From CAZJAT01 sp964544145 (GTDB lineage: Bacteria > Hydrothermota > 32-111), in NCBI GenBank assembly GCA_964544145.1, contig CAZJAT010000012.1, forward strand, positions 1 through 57,274: 57,274 bases of DNA, written 5' to 3'. The position numbers and the translations under genes are program-made. Of the stretch, positions 34,878-42,260 are shown in pieces (the stretch's first letter is position 1; every line of letters begins with the position of its first letter). Under the pieces are notes generated by a model, which did not search any database, was not told the origin of the DNA, and saw nothing but the letters and a program-made list of their open reading frames with translations.

Positions 34878-35790
34878 TATTGTTCCTCGCCTCATTTAAA
34901 GCACTATTCAGGGATTCAACCGCAACTTCAATCATTTCATCAGTTGGCTCCTTAGTTGTGATAAATTGAAACAGCAAACCCGGCAGAACAAGTATTTTTA
35001 CAATTATATTGTCAAAGAATCTCCCCGCCAAAGTGAGTAATTCAAATGCTATCGCAGCAACAAAAGGTAATAGAACAAGATGATTGAGAAGTCTGTATAA
35101 AACAGTATTTGGTATATGTAAAATACCGAATACAAGTGAGTCCAATAAAGCATAAAATATTATTGCAGTAAACAAAACAATGAAAATAAAACTTGTACCG
35201 CATCTTGGATGCTTAGTTGAATATTTTCTAATATTTTCTACATTAAGCTCCTCATCATTTTCATATGCGTATACAACCTTATGTTCTGCTCCATGGTACA
35301 TGAAGAATCTTTTAATATCCTTCATCAAACTGATGATAAGTATATATAATACAAAGAAAGTCATTCTGACACCACCCAAAAACAGATTGAAGATAAGCTG
35401 ATTATCCTGTATATGAATTACATTGCCTAGTAGAATTGGTAAATATAGGAAAAGTCCAATCCCTATTGCAAGGGCTGCAATAATACTTAATACACTTAAT
35501 ACCTTATCTTTGAAAGTTGTACCTGAGGATTCTTCCTCATAATATATTTCAGCTGATTTATTTATACTATCAAGACCAAGATTCATCATCTCTATAAATG
35601 ATACTATTCCTCGAATAAATGGTGTACTGAAAAATCTATTTTTACTAGTTAAACGTGAATAGGGTTTTGAGCGCACCTCAATCTTTCCATTTTTTTTCCT
35701 TACTGCTATTGCATAACCTCCATCAACTAACATCATAACACCTTCAATGATTGCTTGTCCTCCAGCGCGCAGTTTTTTATTTTTCACCAA
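34867..35790 (-). CDS. DUF1385 (YqhQ-like) membrane protein
   Basis: This 307-residue protein carries the family opening GGQAIIEGVMM and the segments MYHGAEHKVVYAYE and KHPRCGTSFIF, with four or more hydrophobic helices. YqhQ/DUF1385 proteins are widespread integral membrane proteins of unknown function, frequently encoded just before prfA, as here. Conserved His, Glu and Cys residues in the HGAEHK and RCGTSF motifs suggest a metal site, but no reaction is known. It overlaps the cyclic-nucleotide-binding gene by 14 bases and prfA by 11. Confidence 0.92.
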   Translation of the reverse strand: MVKNKKLRAGGQAIIEGVMMLVDGGYAIAVRKKNGKIEVRSKPYSRLTSKNRFFSTPFIRGIVSFIEMMNLGLDSINKSAEIYYEEESSGTTFKDKVLSVLSIIAALAIGIGLFLYLPILLGNVIHIQDNQLIFNLFLGGVRMTFFVLYILIISLMKDIKRFFMYHGAEHKVVYAYENDEELNVENIRKYSTKHPRCGTSFIFIVLFTAIIFYALLDSLVFGILHIPNTVLYRLLNHLVLLPFVAAIAFELLTLAGRFFDNIIVKILVLPGLLFQFITTKEPTDEMIEVAVESLNSALNEARNNNAD

Positions 35791-36421
35791 ATTTCTCCTT
35801 TAATGAGACATATCTTAAATAATCTTCCATCTGCTCAACACCCTTTATATACATCTTACCGCCTTTCACTATAAGCAAATTGGCACTCACTAACTGCTCA
35901 AGCATATTTTTCAGTTGATGCTCCGTTATTCCAATAACAGAAGACATCTCTTCAAATGAATAATCCATATTAATAACAATAGACCCGTCATCCTGTTTCA
36001 TTCCACTTTCTTCAGATTTTGTTATCAAAAATGCAATCAATCTCTTTTCAGGAGATTTGATCATTAAGAACTTTATTTGCTCATCAGTTCGTCTTAGTCT
36101 ATTAGTTAATTCAGTTACTATATACTCTATAAGCGGTTCTTCACCCATTTTCTTCTTTAATGCACTTTTATCAAAAATAATAAGATGTGTTTCCCCCTCA
36201 GATACAGATGTAGCCGATCTGGGACTGCCATCTACAATAGCCATTTCTCCAAAGAAATCACCCTCCTTGAGTACAGCTAAGACCTTAATCTCATCTCCTA
36301 CTTTCTTTATGATTTTAACTTTGCCGGATTTTATGAGATACATCTCATCACCGGGTTCCCCCTCTTTAAATAAAACCTGCTTGTCCTGTAATACTTTTTC
36401 AATACCGAAAGAGTCACTCAT
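35777..36421 (-). CDS. Crp/Fnr-family cyclic-nucleotide-binding regulator
   Basis: This 214-residue protein has an N-terminal cNMP-binding domain with the phosphate-binding cassette FGEMAIVDGSPRSATS, including the Glu and Arg that contact a cyclic nucleotide. A dimerisation helix follows, and the C-terminal region looks like a winged helix (YSFEEMSSVIGITEHQLKNMLEQL). The recognition helix is weakly conserved. It could be the receiver of cAMP from the cyclase at 3164-6925; that is inference. A strong Shine-Dalgarno (AAGGAG) precedes the ATG within the end of nadE. There is no Fe-S cysteine set, so it is not Fnr. Confidence 0.9.
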   Translation of the reverse strand: MSDSFGIEKVLQDKQVLFKEGEPGDEMYLIKSGKVKIIKKVGDEIKVLAVLKEGDFFGEMAIVDGSPRSATSVSEGETHLIIFDKSALKKKMGEEPLIEYIVTELTNRLRRTDEQIKFLMIKSPEKRLIAFLITKSEESGMKQDDGSIVINMDYSFEEMSSVIGITEHQLKNMLEQLVSANLLIVKGGKMYIKGVEQMEDYLRYVSLKEKFGEK

Positions 36422-37214
36422 ATTTATCTCCTTTCAGATTTGGTTCAATTATTAAAGCACTTTGACTTTTAAATTTATTTTTTTCATAAGCATTTAAAAT
36501 TTTCCTACATTGTTTATCTGAAATACCTGAAGAAATAATATCTTCAATGGATTTTTTGCAGTCAAAGTACTGTGAAGCAAATGAATCAATTGTCTCATAT
36601 GTTACGCCCATATCATCTTCATCTGTCTGATGTTCCCAGAGATCTGCACTGGGTGCTTTATCTATAATTTGTTCAGGAATATCTATAACTCTTGCCATTT
36701 CCCGTATCTGTGTTTTGAATAGCCTACCTATAGGGTTAATTGAATAGCCAAGATCCCCATACAGAGTACCATAACCCATTATTAATTCTGACCGATTTGA
36801 TGTTCCAATGACCAAAGCTTCCTTTTCTGCTGATTTATCAAATAGGATTGCCATTCTTTCTCTTGCACATTTATTGCCGATTCTCAGTTTTGATGCATTT
36901 TTCTGATTTTCAAAATAACTGTCAATTTGCTTTGTTATTGAAACAGTTTCAATGGGTATCCCCGAATATTCAGCAACAAGGTATGCATCGTTCATGCTCT
37001 GACTGCTACTGCTCTTATAAGGTAAAAAATAAGCTGTTGTCTTTATCTTGTTCCTTTTTTCAGTGAGCATTCTTAATACTAATGCTGAGTCTAATCCACC
37101 TGAGATTCCAATTACTGCATTGTGAAATCCTCTTTCTAAAATCGCATTCATCAGCGAATTGGAAATATGTTTAAATAATGATTCATAACTGCAATCCAGA
37201 TAATCTTTATACAA
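36414..37214 (-). CDS. nadE: NH3-dependent NAD+ synthetase, TTG start
   Basis: This 266-residue enzyme adenylates and amidates nicotinate adenine dinucleotide to NAD+. The PP-loop SGGLDS is at 38-43, and GNKCARERMAI and the GTSNRSELIMGYGT segments form the ATP and substrate sites. There is no N-terminal nitrilase domain, so ammonia is the nitrogen source. The start is TTG, five bases after AAGGAG. It is first in the nine-gene operon that also carries nadK. A promoter lies about 30 bases upstream. Confidence 0.95.
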   Translation of the reverse strand: MYKDYLDCSYESLFKHISNSLMNAILERGFHNAVIGISGGLDSALVLRMLTEKRNKIKTTAYFLPYKSSSSQSMNDAYLVAEYSGIPIETVSITKQIDSYFENQKNASKLRIGNKCARERMAILFDKSAEKEALVIGTSNRSELIMGYGTLYGDLGYSINPIGRLFKTQIREMARVIDIPEQIIDKAPSADLWEHQTDEDDMGVTYETIDSFASQYFDCKKSIEDIISSGISDKQCRKILNAYEKNKFKSQSALIIEPNLKGDKYE

Positions 37215-37242
37215 TAAAACTCCTTTAACTATTAAGTATAAT

Positions 37243-37270
37243 ATTTTAACAGATAATATATGATAGTCAA
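37243..37270 (-). promoter_or_regulatory. Promoter of the nadE-priA operon
   Basis: TTGACT (37265-37270), 16 bp and TAAAAT (37243-37248) lie on the minus strand. It is the only candidate upstream of the overlapping nine-gene run. Confidence 0.65.
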
Positions 37271-37370
37271 GATTTTATTTCTATTTGTTTATATATTAAT
37301 ATGTATTTATTATTGAACTATTATTATACCATAAATTACTATGAATATATGAATAACTGATTGAGTTATC

Positions 37371-37398
37371 TTGACTTGATGATTATTATAATTATCAT
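37371..37398 (+). promoter_or_regulatory. Promoter giving a predicted leaderless glcD mRNA
   Basis: TTGACT (37371-37376), 16 bp and TATCAT (37393-37398) are followed by AAAATT and the ATG at 37405. The expected start point is the ATG itself. No Shine-Dalgarno is visible. Confidence 0.55.
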
Positions 37399-37404
37399 AA
37401 AATT

Positions 37405-38784
37405 ATGAATTTAAGAAATTATTTTTCAAACATTCTCAAAGATAATCAAATCCTGTCGGATAAGGATAAAATGATTGATTATGAAACAGATGAATCCGGA
37501 ATTCGCTTTTCTCACCCATCTGTTGTACTATTTCCTGAAAATACTGACCAGGTATCATCAATACTTAAGGTCTGCTATGCAAATAATTTCATCATCATTC
37601 CCCGCGGAGCCGGAACAGGTTTGTCAGGCGGGGCAATTCCCCTTAAGCCCTCAGTAATAGTATCATCCGATAGATTAAATAAAATAATAGAAATTGATGA
37701 ACAGAATCTCATGGTAATTGTTCAGCCCGGTATTATTACCGGTGAAATGCAGACAGCAGTTGAAGCTAAGGGATTATTTTATCCCCCTGACCCGGCTTCA
37801 TTGGAAAATTGCACTATAGGAGGCAATGTAGCTGAGATTTCAGGTGGTCCGAGAGCAGTAAAATACGGTACAACACGCGATTATGTGAGAGGTCTGGAGA
37901 TAGTCACGCCTAATGGAGATATAATGAGATTTGGCGGCAAAATCAAAAAAGATGCTACAGGTTATAATATTAAAGATCTTATTATAGGTTCAGAGGGAAC
38001 ATTATGTTTTATAACTGAAATTACACTTTCTCTATTACCAAAGCCCAAATATGAATCAGATCTGCTTATACCTTTTAACAGTATGAAGGATGCAGCATTA
38101 GCTGTATCACAAATCATCATTAACCGTATCATACCTGCAACAATAGAATTTATGGAAGAACGCGCATTGGAAGTCGCATATAAAATGCTGGGTAATCTAA
38201 TGACAGTAAAGGAAGGTAAAGCTCATCTGCTTATTCGGGTGGATGGACAGATGAAAGAGCAAATAGAAAAAGATACTGAATCAATCGGCAACATATGTAT
38301 GCAGAATAATGCTATTGATGTATATATTGCAGACAGCAAACCTTTTAAAGATAATTTGTGGAAAGCCAGAAGAGCATTACATGATGCAGTAGTTGAAATG
38401 TCAATACAAATGGAAAGAGAGGATGTTGTAGTCCCCCCTTCTAAACTGCCTGAATTGATTGATAAAATAAAATTACTTGAACAACAGTTTAAGATTATGA
38501 TAATAGTTTTTGGACATGCCGGTGATGGGAATGTTCATATAAACATAATGAAAACAAAAGAAAACAGTGAATATTTTGATAAGCATTTAAAAGAACTGAC
38601 TGATAATATTATGCAGACAGCAGTAAATCTGGGAGGGAAATTATCCGGGGAGCATGGTATTGGTATCTATAAAAAACAGTATATGAGCAAGGTTTTCTCT
38701 GATGCTCAGCTGATTCTAATGAGAAACATTAAGAAATCATTTGACCCAAAAAACCTTTTTAACCCGAACAAAATTCTGCCATGA
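37405..38784 (+). CDS. glcD: FAD-linked oxidase, glycolate/D-lactate dehydrogenase type
   Basis: This 459-residue protein belongs to the PCMH-type FAD-binding oxidoreductases. The flavin pyrophosphate loop PRGAGTGLSGGAIPL is at 67-80, and CTIGGNVAEISGGPRAVKYG and HAGDGNVHIN (H371) follow, with the C-terminal GEHGIGIYKK. These oxidise 2-hydroxyacids such as D-lactate or glycolate. No Fe-S GlcF-type gene is adjacent, so the electron acceptor (ETF, Fe-S partner or quinone) is unknown. The ATG has no ribosome-binding site and lies six bases after a -10 box. It overlaps the next gene by four bases. Confidence 0.93.
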   Translation: MNLRNYFSNILKDNQILSDKDKMIDYETDESGIRFSHPSVVLFPENTDQVSSILKVCYANNFIIIPRGAGTGLSGGAIPLKPSVIVSSDRLNKIIEIDEQNLMVIVQPGIITGEMQTAVEAKGLFYPPDPASLENCTIGGNVAEISGGPRAVKYGTTRDYVRGLEIVTPNGDIMRFGGKIKKDATGYNIKDLIIGSEGTLCFITEITLSLLPKPKYESDLLIPFNSMKDAALAVSQIIINRIIPATIEFMEERALEVAYKMLGNLMTVKEGKAHLLIRVDGQMKEQIEKDTESIGNICMQNNAIDVYIADSKPFKDNLWKARRALHDAVVEMSIQMEREDVVVPPSKLPELIDKIKLLEQQFKIMIIVFGHAGDGNVHINIMKTKENSEYFDKHLKELTDNIMQTAVNLGGKLSGEHGIGIYKKQYMSKVFSDAQLILMRNIKKSFDPKNLFNPNKILP

Positions 38785-39560
38785 AAATTAAACTATTATT
38801 ATTTTCAATAATTATTTTAATATTTACATCCTCATTTATAAGCAGTAATGATGAATCATTTCAAACATACTTAATTGAATATATAACAAAATCAGAAGGT
38901 GATATTATTATTTATACTCCCTGTTTATCATCAGATAAAATTGTCAATTCCATAAATAAAAAAGCATCCACTCAATCTATTACAGTCATATTGGAGAGCA
39001 ATTCATTGAATTATTCATATTCTAAACATTATAATCTTGACAAATCAGTGAATATTTATATTAATAACGAATTTATTCTTAATAATTCATTTATACTCAA
39101 CAAAAATACTGTTTTGTTTGGTAATTACTCTCTTGTTTCAGATCAATTCAATGAAAATACATATATTATCAAAACTGATAATAATGATTTTTTTTCTGAC
39201 TGTGAGAGTATAATGAAGCACATTATTGCAAATGCATCATTATTTTCCTCATTTAGTGACACTGTCTATACTGACGAAGTTCTTAATAATCTTCAGCACT
39301 ATGCAGATAAGTACATAACTGTTTCAGGAACAGTAACAGATGTATATAATTCAAAGAAAAGCAATACATGTTTTCTTAAACTTGATAACTCCAATTTCAC
39401 TATTGTTATATTTGCAGATATACTTGAAGAAATGAAATTAAATTCTATTAATCCATTTTATTTTCTGAATCAAACAGTATTTATCACTGGCACATTCATT
39501 AATCACAAACAATATGGCCCAGAGATTATTTTACTTTCCCCTACCCACATAACCCATTAA
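38781..39560 (+). CDS. Secreted protein with degenerate phospholipase-D-like and OB-fold domains
   Basis: This 259-residue protein has a signal peptide (about 1-21, MKIKLLLFSIIILIFTSSFI). Residues about 25-150 follow the PLD-domain pattern of strands and a final helix, but the HxKxxxxD stretch is replaced by FILNNSFILNK, so it is probably catalytically dead. Residues about 170-257 match an OB fold seen at the end of secreted nucleases and ComEA-like proteins (ITVSGTVTDVY... FITGTF... PEIILLSPTHI). It may bind nucleic acid in the periplasm. It overlaps glcD by four bases without a metabolic reason. The domain calls are by eye; the function is unknown. Confidence 0.65.
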   Translation: MKIKLLLFSIIILIFTSSFISSNDESFQTYLIEYITKSEGDIIIYTPCLSSDKIVNSINKKASTQSITVILESNSLNYSYSKHYNLDKSVNIYINNEFILNNSFILNKNTVLFGNYSLVSDQFNENTYIIKTDNNDFFSDCESIMKHIIANASLFSSFSDTVYTDEVLNNLQHYADKYITVSGTVTDVYNSKKSNTCFLKLDNSNFTIVIFADILEEMKLNSINPFYFLNQTVFITGTFINHKQYGPEIILLSPTHITH

Positions 39561-39758
39561 TTTCTATATATGTACAATGCATATTATATTTCTTTTTCAT
39601 CAATTGATATATATATATCATAATGATATTTGAGCAATATAATAATAAAAAGGTAATTTGAATATTGTTTTGTATACTAAACTCAGAGGCAGTCCTCATC
39701 TATACCTGTATAAAATTAAATTGTTTATGACTGAGCCCCATTCATCACTAAGGTGATT
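39561..39758. other. AT-rich intergenic region without recognisable features
   Basis: About 200 bases follow the PLD/OB gene. I see an AT palindrome (GATATATATATATC near 39606) but no gene, tRNA or convincing terminator before the repeat array begins. Confidence 0.5.
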
Positions 39759-40104
39759 TATTCCCGGGATTGTGCTCAAGCCCCAATTGTTTTGTGGCCG
39801 GGATTGTGCTTGGCTATACCTCGCGAACCATTCATGCTTATAATGTTGTTCCAACTACATTCCCGGGATTGTGCTCAAGCCCCAATTGTTTTGTGGCCGG
39901 GATTGTGCTNNNNNNNNNNNNNNNNNNNNNNNNNNNNNNNNNNNNNNNNNNNNNNNNNNNNNNNNNNNNNNNNNNNNNNNNNNNNNNNNNNNNNNNNNNN
40001 NNNNNNNNNCTACATTCCCGGGATTGTGCTCAAGCCCCAATTGTTTTGTGGCCGGGATTGTGCTCGGCTATGCCTCGCGCTGCTCTCTTGATTAGAAGCA
40101 AGTG
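39759..40104 (-). repeat. Tandem array of a 99-bp unit with fragments of tRNA-Ser(GCU)
   Basis: Unit starts (ATTCCCGGGATTGTGCT) lie at 39760, 39859 and 40014, giving a 99-bp period between the first two. Each unit contains CCGGGATTGTGCT twice, 34 bases apart. The second instance is preceded by GG, so GGCCGGGATT matches the T-arm 3' end of the adjacent tRNA-Ser. The last copy diverges after CTCGCG. A 100-N gap interrupts the second copy, so the copy number is unknown. The base composition is more GC-rich than the surroundings. Open frames crossing it contain the gap and are not considered genes. Confidence 0.85.
39910..40009. other. Assembly gap (100 N) inside the second repeat array
   Basis: Exactly 100 N, a placeholder length, lie within the 99-bp repeat. 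The array length is therefore uncertain. Confidence 0.98.
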
Positions 40105-40185
40105 ATTCCCGCAGTGAACCCTCCCCCGGGTTCAATACTACGTATTGCTCTCTACGTTCGCTATCCCTATGTGTATATGGTAATA
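40105..40185 (-). other. Hairpin-rich trailer between tRNA-Ser and the repeat array
   Basis: TGAACCC/GGGTTCA (40115-40134, six-base loop) and CAATAC/GTATTG (40133-40147) form two overlapping perfect hairpins. Neither is followed by a T-run on the minus strand, so they are more likely RNA-processing or recombination structures than terminators. No gene is present. Confidence 0.55.
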
Positions 40186-40275
40186 CGGAGAGGCCGGGAT
40201 TTGAACCCGGGGTAGGAGATTCACCCCTACAACGGATTAGCAATCCGCCGCCTTAAGCCGCTCGGCCACCTCTCC
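40186..40275 (-). tRNA. tRNA-Ser (anticodon GCU)
   Basis: This is a 90-nt class II tRNA on the minus strand with acceptor GGAGAGG/CCTCTCC and discriminator G. The anticodon loop TTGCTAA gives GCT, and the variable arm is long. CCA is not encoded. Ten bases of its 3' T-arm recur in the downstream array. Confidence 0.96.
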
Positions 40276-40287
40276 ATAAGAACAAGA

Positions 40288-40315
40288 ATTATATACAAAA
40301 ATACTGCACTGTCAA
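40288..40315 (-). promoter_or_regulatory. Promoter of tRNA-Ser(GCU)
   Basis: A perfect TTGACA (40310-40315), 16 bp and TATAAT (40288-40293) lie on the minus strand, 12 bases before the tRNA and two bases after the mmdB stop. Confidence 0.92.
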
Positions 40316-40317
40316 TA

Positions 40318-41442
40318 TTATCCGAAGAAAGAAAGAAGTATACCAGCAGCGATTGCACTTCCTATGACACCTGCTACATTTGGACCCATTGCATGCATTA
40401 ACAGATGGTTATTCGGGTCATTTTTTCTTCCTACCATCTCACTAACACGGGCTGCATCAGGCACAGCAGATACACCGGCAGAACCTATTAGAGGATTGAT
40501 CTTTGTCTTAAGGAATAAATTCATGATTTTAGCAAAGATCAAACCGCCGAATGTGGCAATAGCAAATGAAAATACACCTAAAATAAATATTTTTATTGAA
40601 TTTGCTGTGAGAAACACATCAGCCTGTGTTGATGCTCCCACAGTAATACCTATAAGTATAACACATATATCATTTAGTGATGTCGATGCTGTTTTTGCCA
40701 GCCTATTTGTTACACCTGATTCCTTAAGCAGATTTCCAAAGAAAAGCATTCCAAGCAATGGTATTGAACCCGGTGTTATGAATGCACAAATAAGAAAAGC
40801 TGCTATTGGGAATATAATCTTCTCAATTTTCTTGACTTTTCTTGGTTTGGGCATCCTGATGAGGCGCTCTTTTCTTGTTGTCAGCAGATTCATTATCGGC
40901 GGTTGTATAACAGGAACCAAAGCCATATATGAATATGCTGCAATAGCAATTGGACCCAGAAGCTTTGGTGCAAGCTTTGATGTTAAAAAAATTGCAGTGG
41001 GACCATCAGCTCCACCAATTATGCCTATTGCACCTGCTTCCGCAGGCGTAAAACCGAGATAATATGCACCTGCAAAAGTGGCAAATATTCCAACCTGTGC
41101 TGCAGCACCCAGAAGTATTGTTTTAGGATTACTCAGCACTGTTGAGAAATCTGTCATTGCCCCTATTCCCAAAAATATTAAAGGAGGATATAACCCCTGG
41201 GCAACTCCTTGATAGATAATATTAAGCACACTGCCTGATTCATAAACACCTACATTCAAACCCATTGCCATCGGGATATTACCAATAAGTATTCCAAATC
41301 CTATAGGCAGCAGCAATAGAGGTTCATACTCTTTCTTGATTGCAAGAAAAATAAAAACCATTCCAATAATAATCATAATCAGAAATTTGAAATCCAAATG
41401 ATAGAATCCGGTAAACTCATAGAATTTAATAAAAGTTTCCAT
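40318..41442 (-). CDS. mmdB: Methylmalonyl-CoA decarboxylase beta subunit (sodium pump)
   Basis: This 374-residue polytopic membrane protein is the sodium-translocating beta subunit shared by methylmalonyl-CoA, oxaloacetate and glutaconyl-CoA decarboxylases. The conserved GGADGPTAIF (D146) lies in the ion-pathway region, and GSAGVSAVPDAARV and MGPNVAGVIGSA are typical C-terminal motifs. Decarboxylation of carboxybiotin on the carrier subunit drives Na+ export. I start at 41442, one base after the mmdC stop and preceded by GGGAG; an in-frame ATG 20 codons upstream lies inside mmdC and would add a non-homologous tail. It is last in the mmdA-D-C-B operon. Confidence 0.96.
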   Translation of the reverse strand: METFIKFYEFTGFYHLDFKFLIMIIIGMVFIFLAIKKEYEPLLLLPIGFGILIGNIPMAMGLNVGVYESGSVLNIIYQGVAQGLYPPLIFLGIGAMTDFSTVLSNPKTILLGAAAQVGIFATFAGAYYLGFTPAEAGAIGIIGGADGPTAIFLTSKLAPKLLGPIAIAAYSYMALVPVIQPPIMNLLTTRKERLIRMPKPRKVKKIEKIIFPIAAFLICAFITPGSIPLLGMLFFGNLLKESGVTNRLAKTASTSLNDICVILIGITVGASTQADVFLTANSIKIFILGVFSFAIATFGGLIFAKIMNLFLKTKINPLIGSAGVSAVPDAARVSEMVGRKNDPNNHLLMHAMGPNVAGVIGSAIAAGILLSFFG

Positions 41443-41443
41443 T

Positions 41444-41860
41444 CTAACTCCCAACCTCCACCAATTTGTCTCCTTCTTGAACCGTGTCTTCTCTGTGCAC
41501 AAAAATCTTTTTTATTTTGCCTGCAAATGGTGCCTGTATTGAGTTCTCCATTTTCATTGCTTCCATAATCATAATATCCTGTCCCTCAGTAACATCATCC
41601 CCTTCTCTCAGTTTTACATCTAATATTACACCTGGAAGAGGAGCAGAAATAATATGTGAGCCAACTGCAGTTTCTTTCTTTTCTGTTTGTTGTACTGGTT
41701 TTCGGGATATAGCTTTTCTTTTCTGCTGTGCCACACCAAGCTGCTTAATATTCACATGTACATTCTTTCCATTGAGTTCTATTTCAGCAATATTGTCATC
41801 AATATTCTTAACATTAACCTTATAATCTTTACCATTTATTGTAAATACATATTCTGCCAT
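41444..41860 (-). CDS. mmdC: Biotin carrier subunit of methylmalonyl-CoA decarboxylase
   Basis: This 138-residue protein ends in a biotinyl domain (about 68-138) with the biotinylation motif MEAMKMEN (K103). It carries CO2 from the carboxyltransferase to the beta subunit. The N-terminal 40 residues form a small beta domain resembling the association domain of other acyl-CoA carboxylase carriers, and the linker 45-65 is basic and flexible. It lies one base from mmdD and one from mmdB. A biotin ligase is not in the window. Confidence 0.95.
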   Translation of the reverse strand: MAEYVFTINGKDYKVNVKNIDDNIAEIELNGKNVHVNIKQLGVAQQKRKAISRKPVQQTEKKETAVGSHIISAPLPGVILDVKLREGDDVTEGQDIMIMEAMKMENSIQAPFAGKIKKIFVHREDTVQEGDKLVEVGS

Positions 41861-41861
41861 T

Positions 41862-42251
41862 TTATCTCCTTGTATTTATCCAACCCGGTTCTCTATCCGG
41901 ATAATTGAAGGTGAGAACCCTTTCTTCATCTGAATAATAGAGTTCATATTCAATTGCAAGGCCTAATGATATTGCAGTGATCTCATCTTCACTCAAATCA
42001 ATATGCTTCATTAATGATTCAATAATCTTTGTTTCATTATATTCTTCAATTGCCTCGCTCTTTTCTTTTCTGTTTGTTATCTGTTTTAGAACATTTATTG
42101 TTATATTGATAACAATAAGACCAACAAAAACCGTTATCATACCAACAATCATCAATGTCCAGGGATTAACACTGCTATTACCTGCAATTTTCACAAGGGT
42201 ATCAGAAGGCATTGATGAATGCAGATTGCATAGAATTAATATATTATTCAT
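41862..42251 (-). CDS. mmdD: OadG-like small membrane subunit of the sodium-pumping decarboxylase
   Basis: This 129-residue protein has one strong membrane helix (about 31-53, WTLMIVGMITVFVGLIVINI) followed by a charged cytosolic tail, the OadG/MmdD plan. In related pumps this subunit holds the carboxyltransferase to the membrane complex. The C-terminal part (about 75-129) is acidic and resembles small OadG extensions rather than the His/Pro-rich tails of oxaloacetate enzymes. It is located between mmdA and mmdC. Confidence 0.85.
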   Translation of the reverse strand: MNNILILCNLHSSMPSDTLVKIAGNSSVNPWTLMIVGMITVFVGLIVINITINVLKQITNRKEKSEAIEEYNETKIIESLMKHIDLSEDEITAISLGLAIEYELYYSDEERVLTFNYPDREPGWINTRR

Positions 42252-42260
42252 AAATATCCT

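Noticed and set aside
39759..40104. Possible CRISPR array or integron attC array
   Set aside because: The units are nearly identical throughout, with no unique spacers, no cas or integrase gene nearby and no GTTRRRY core with paired arms. The 137-bp array was rejected for the same reasons.
39753..40105. Open frames of 111-112 codons across the second repeat array (plus strand)
   Set aside because: They run through 100 N and the 99-bp repeat units, so they are artefacts of the repeat and the gap.
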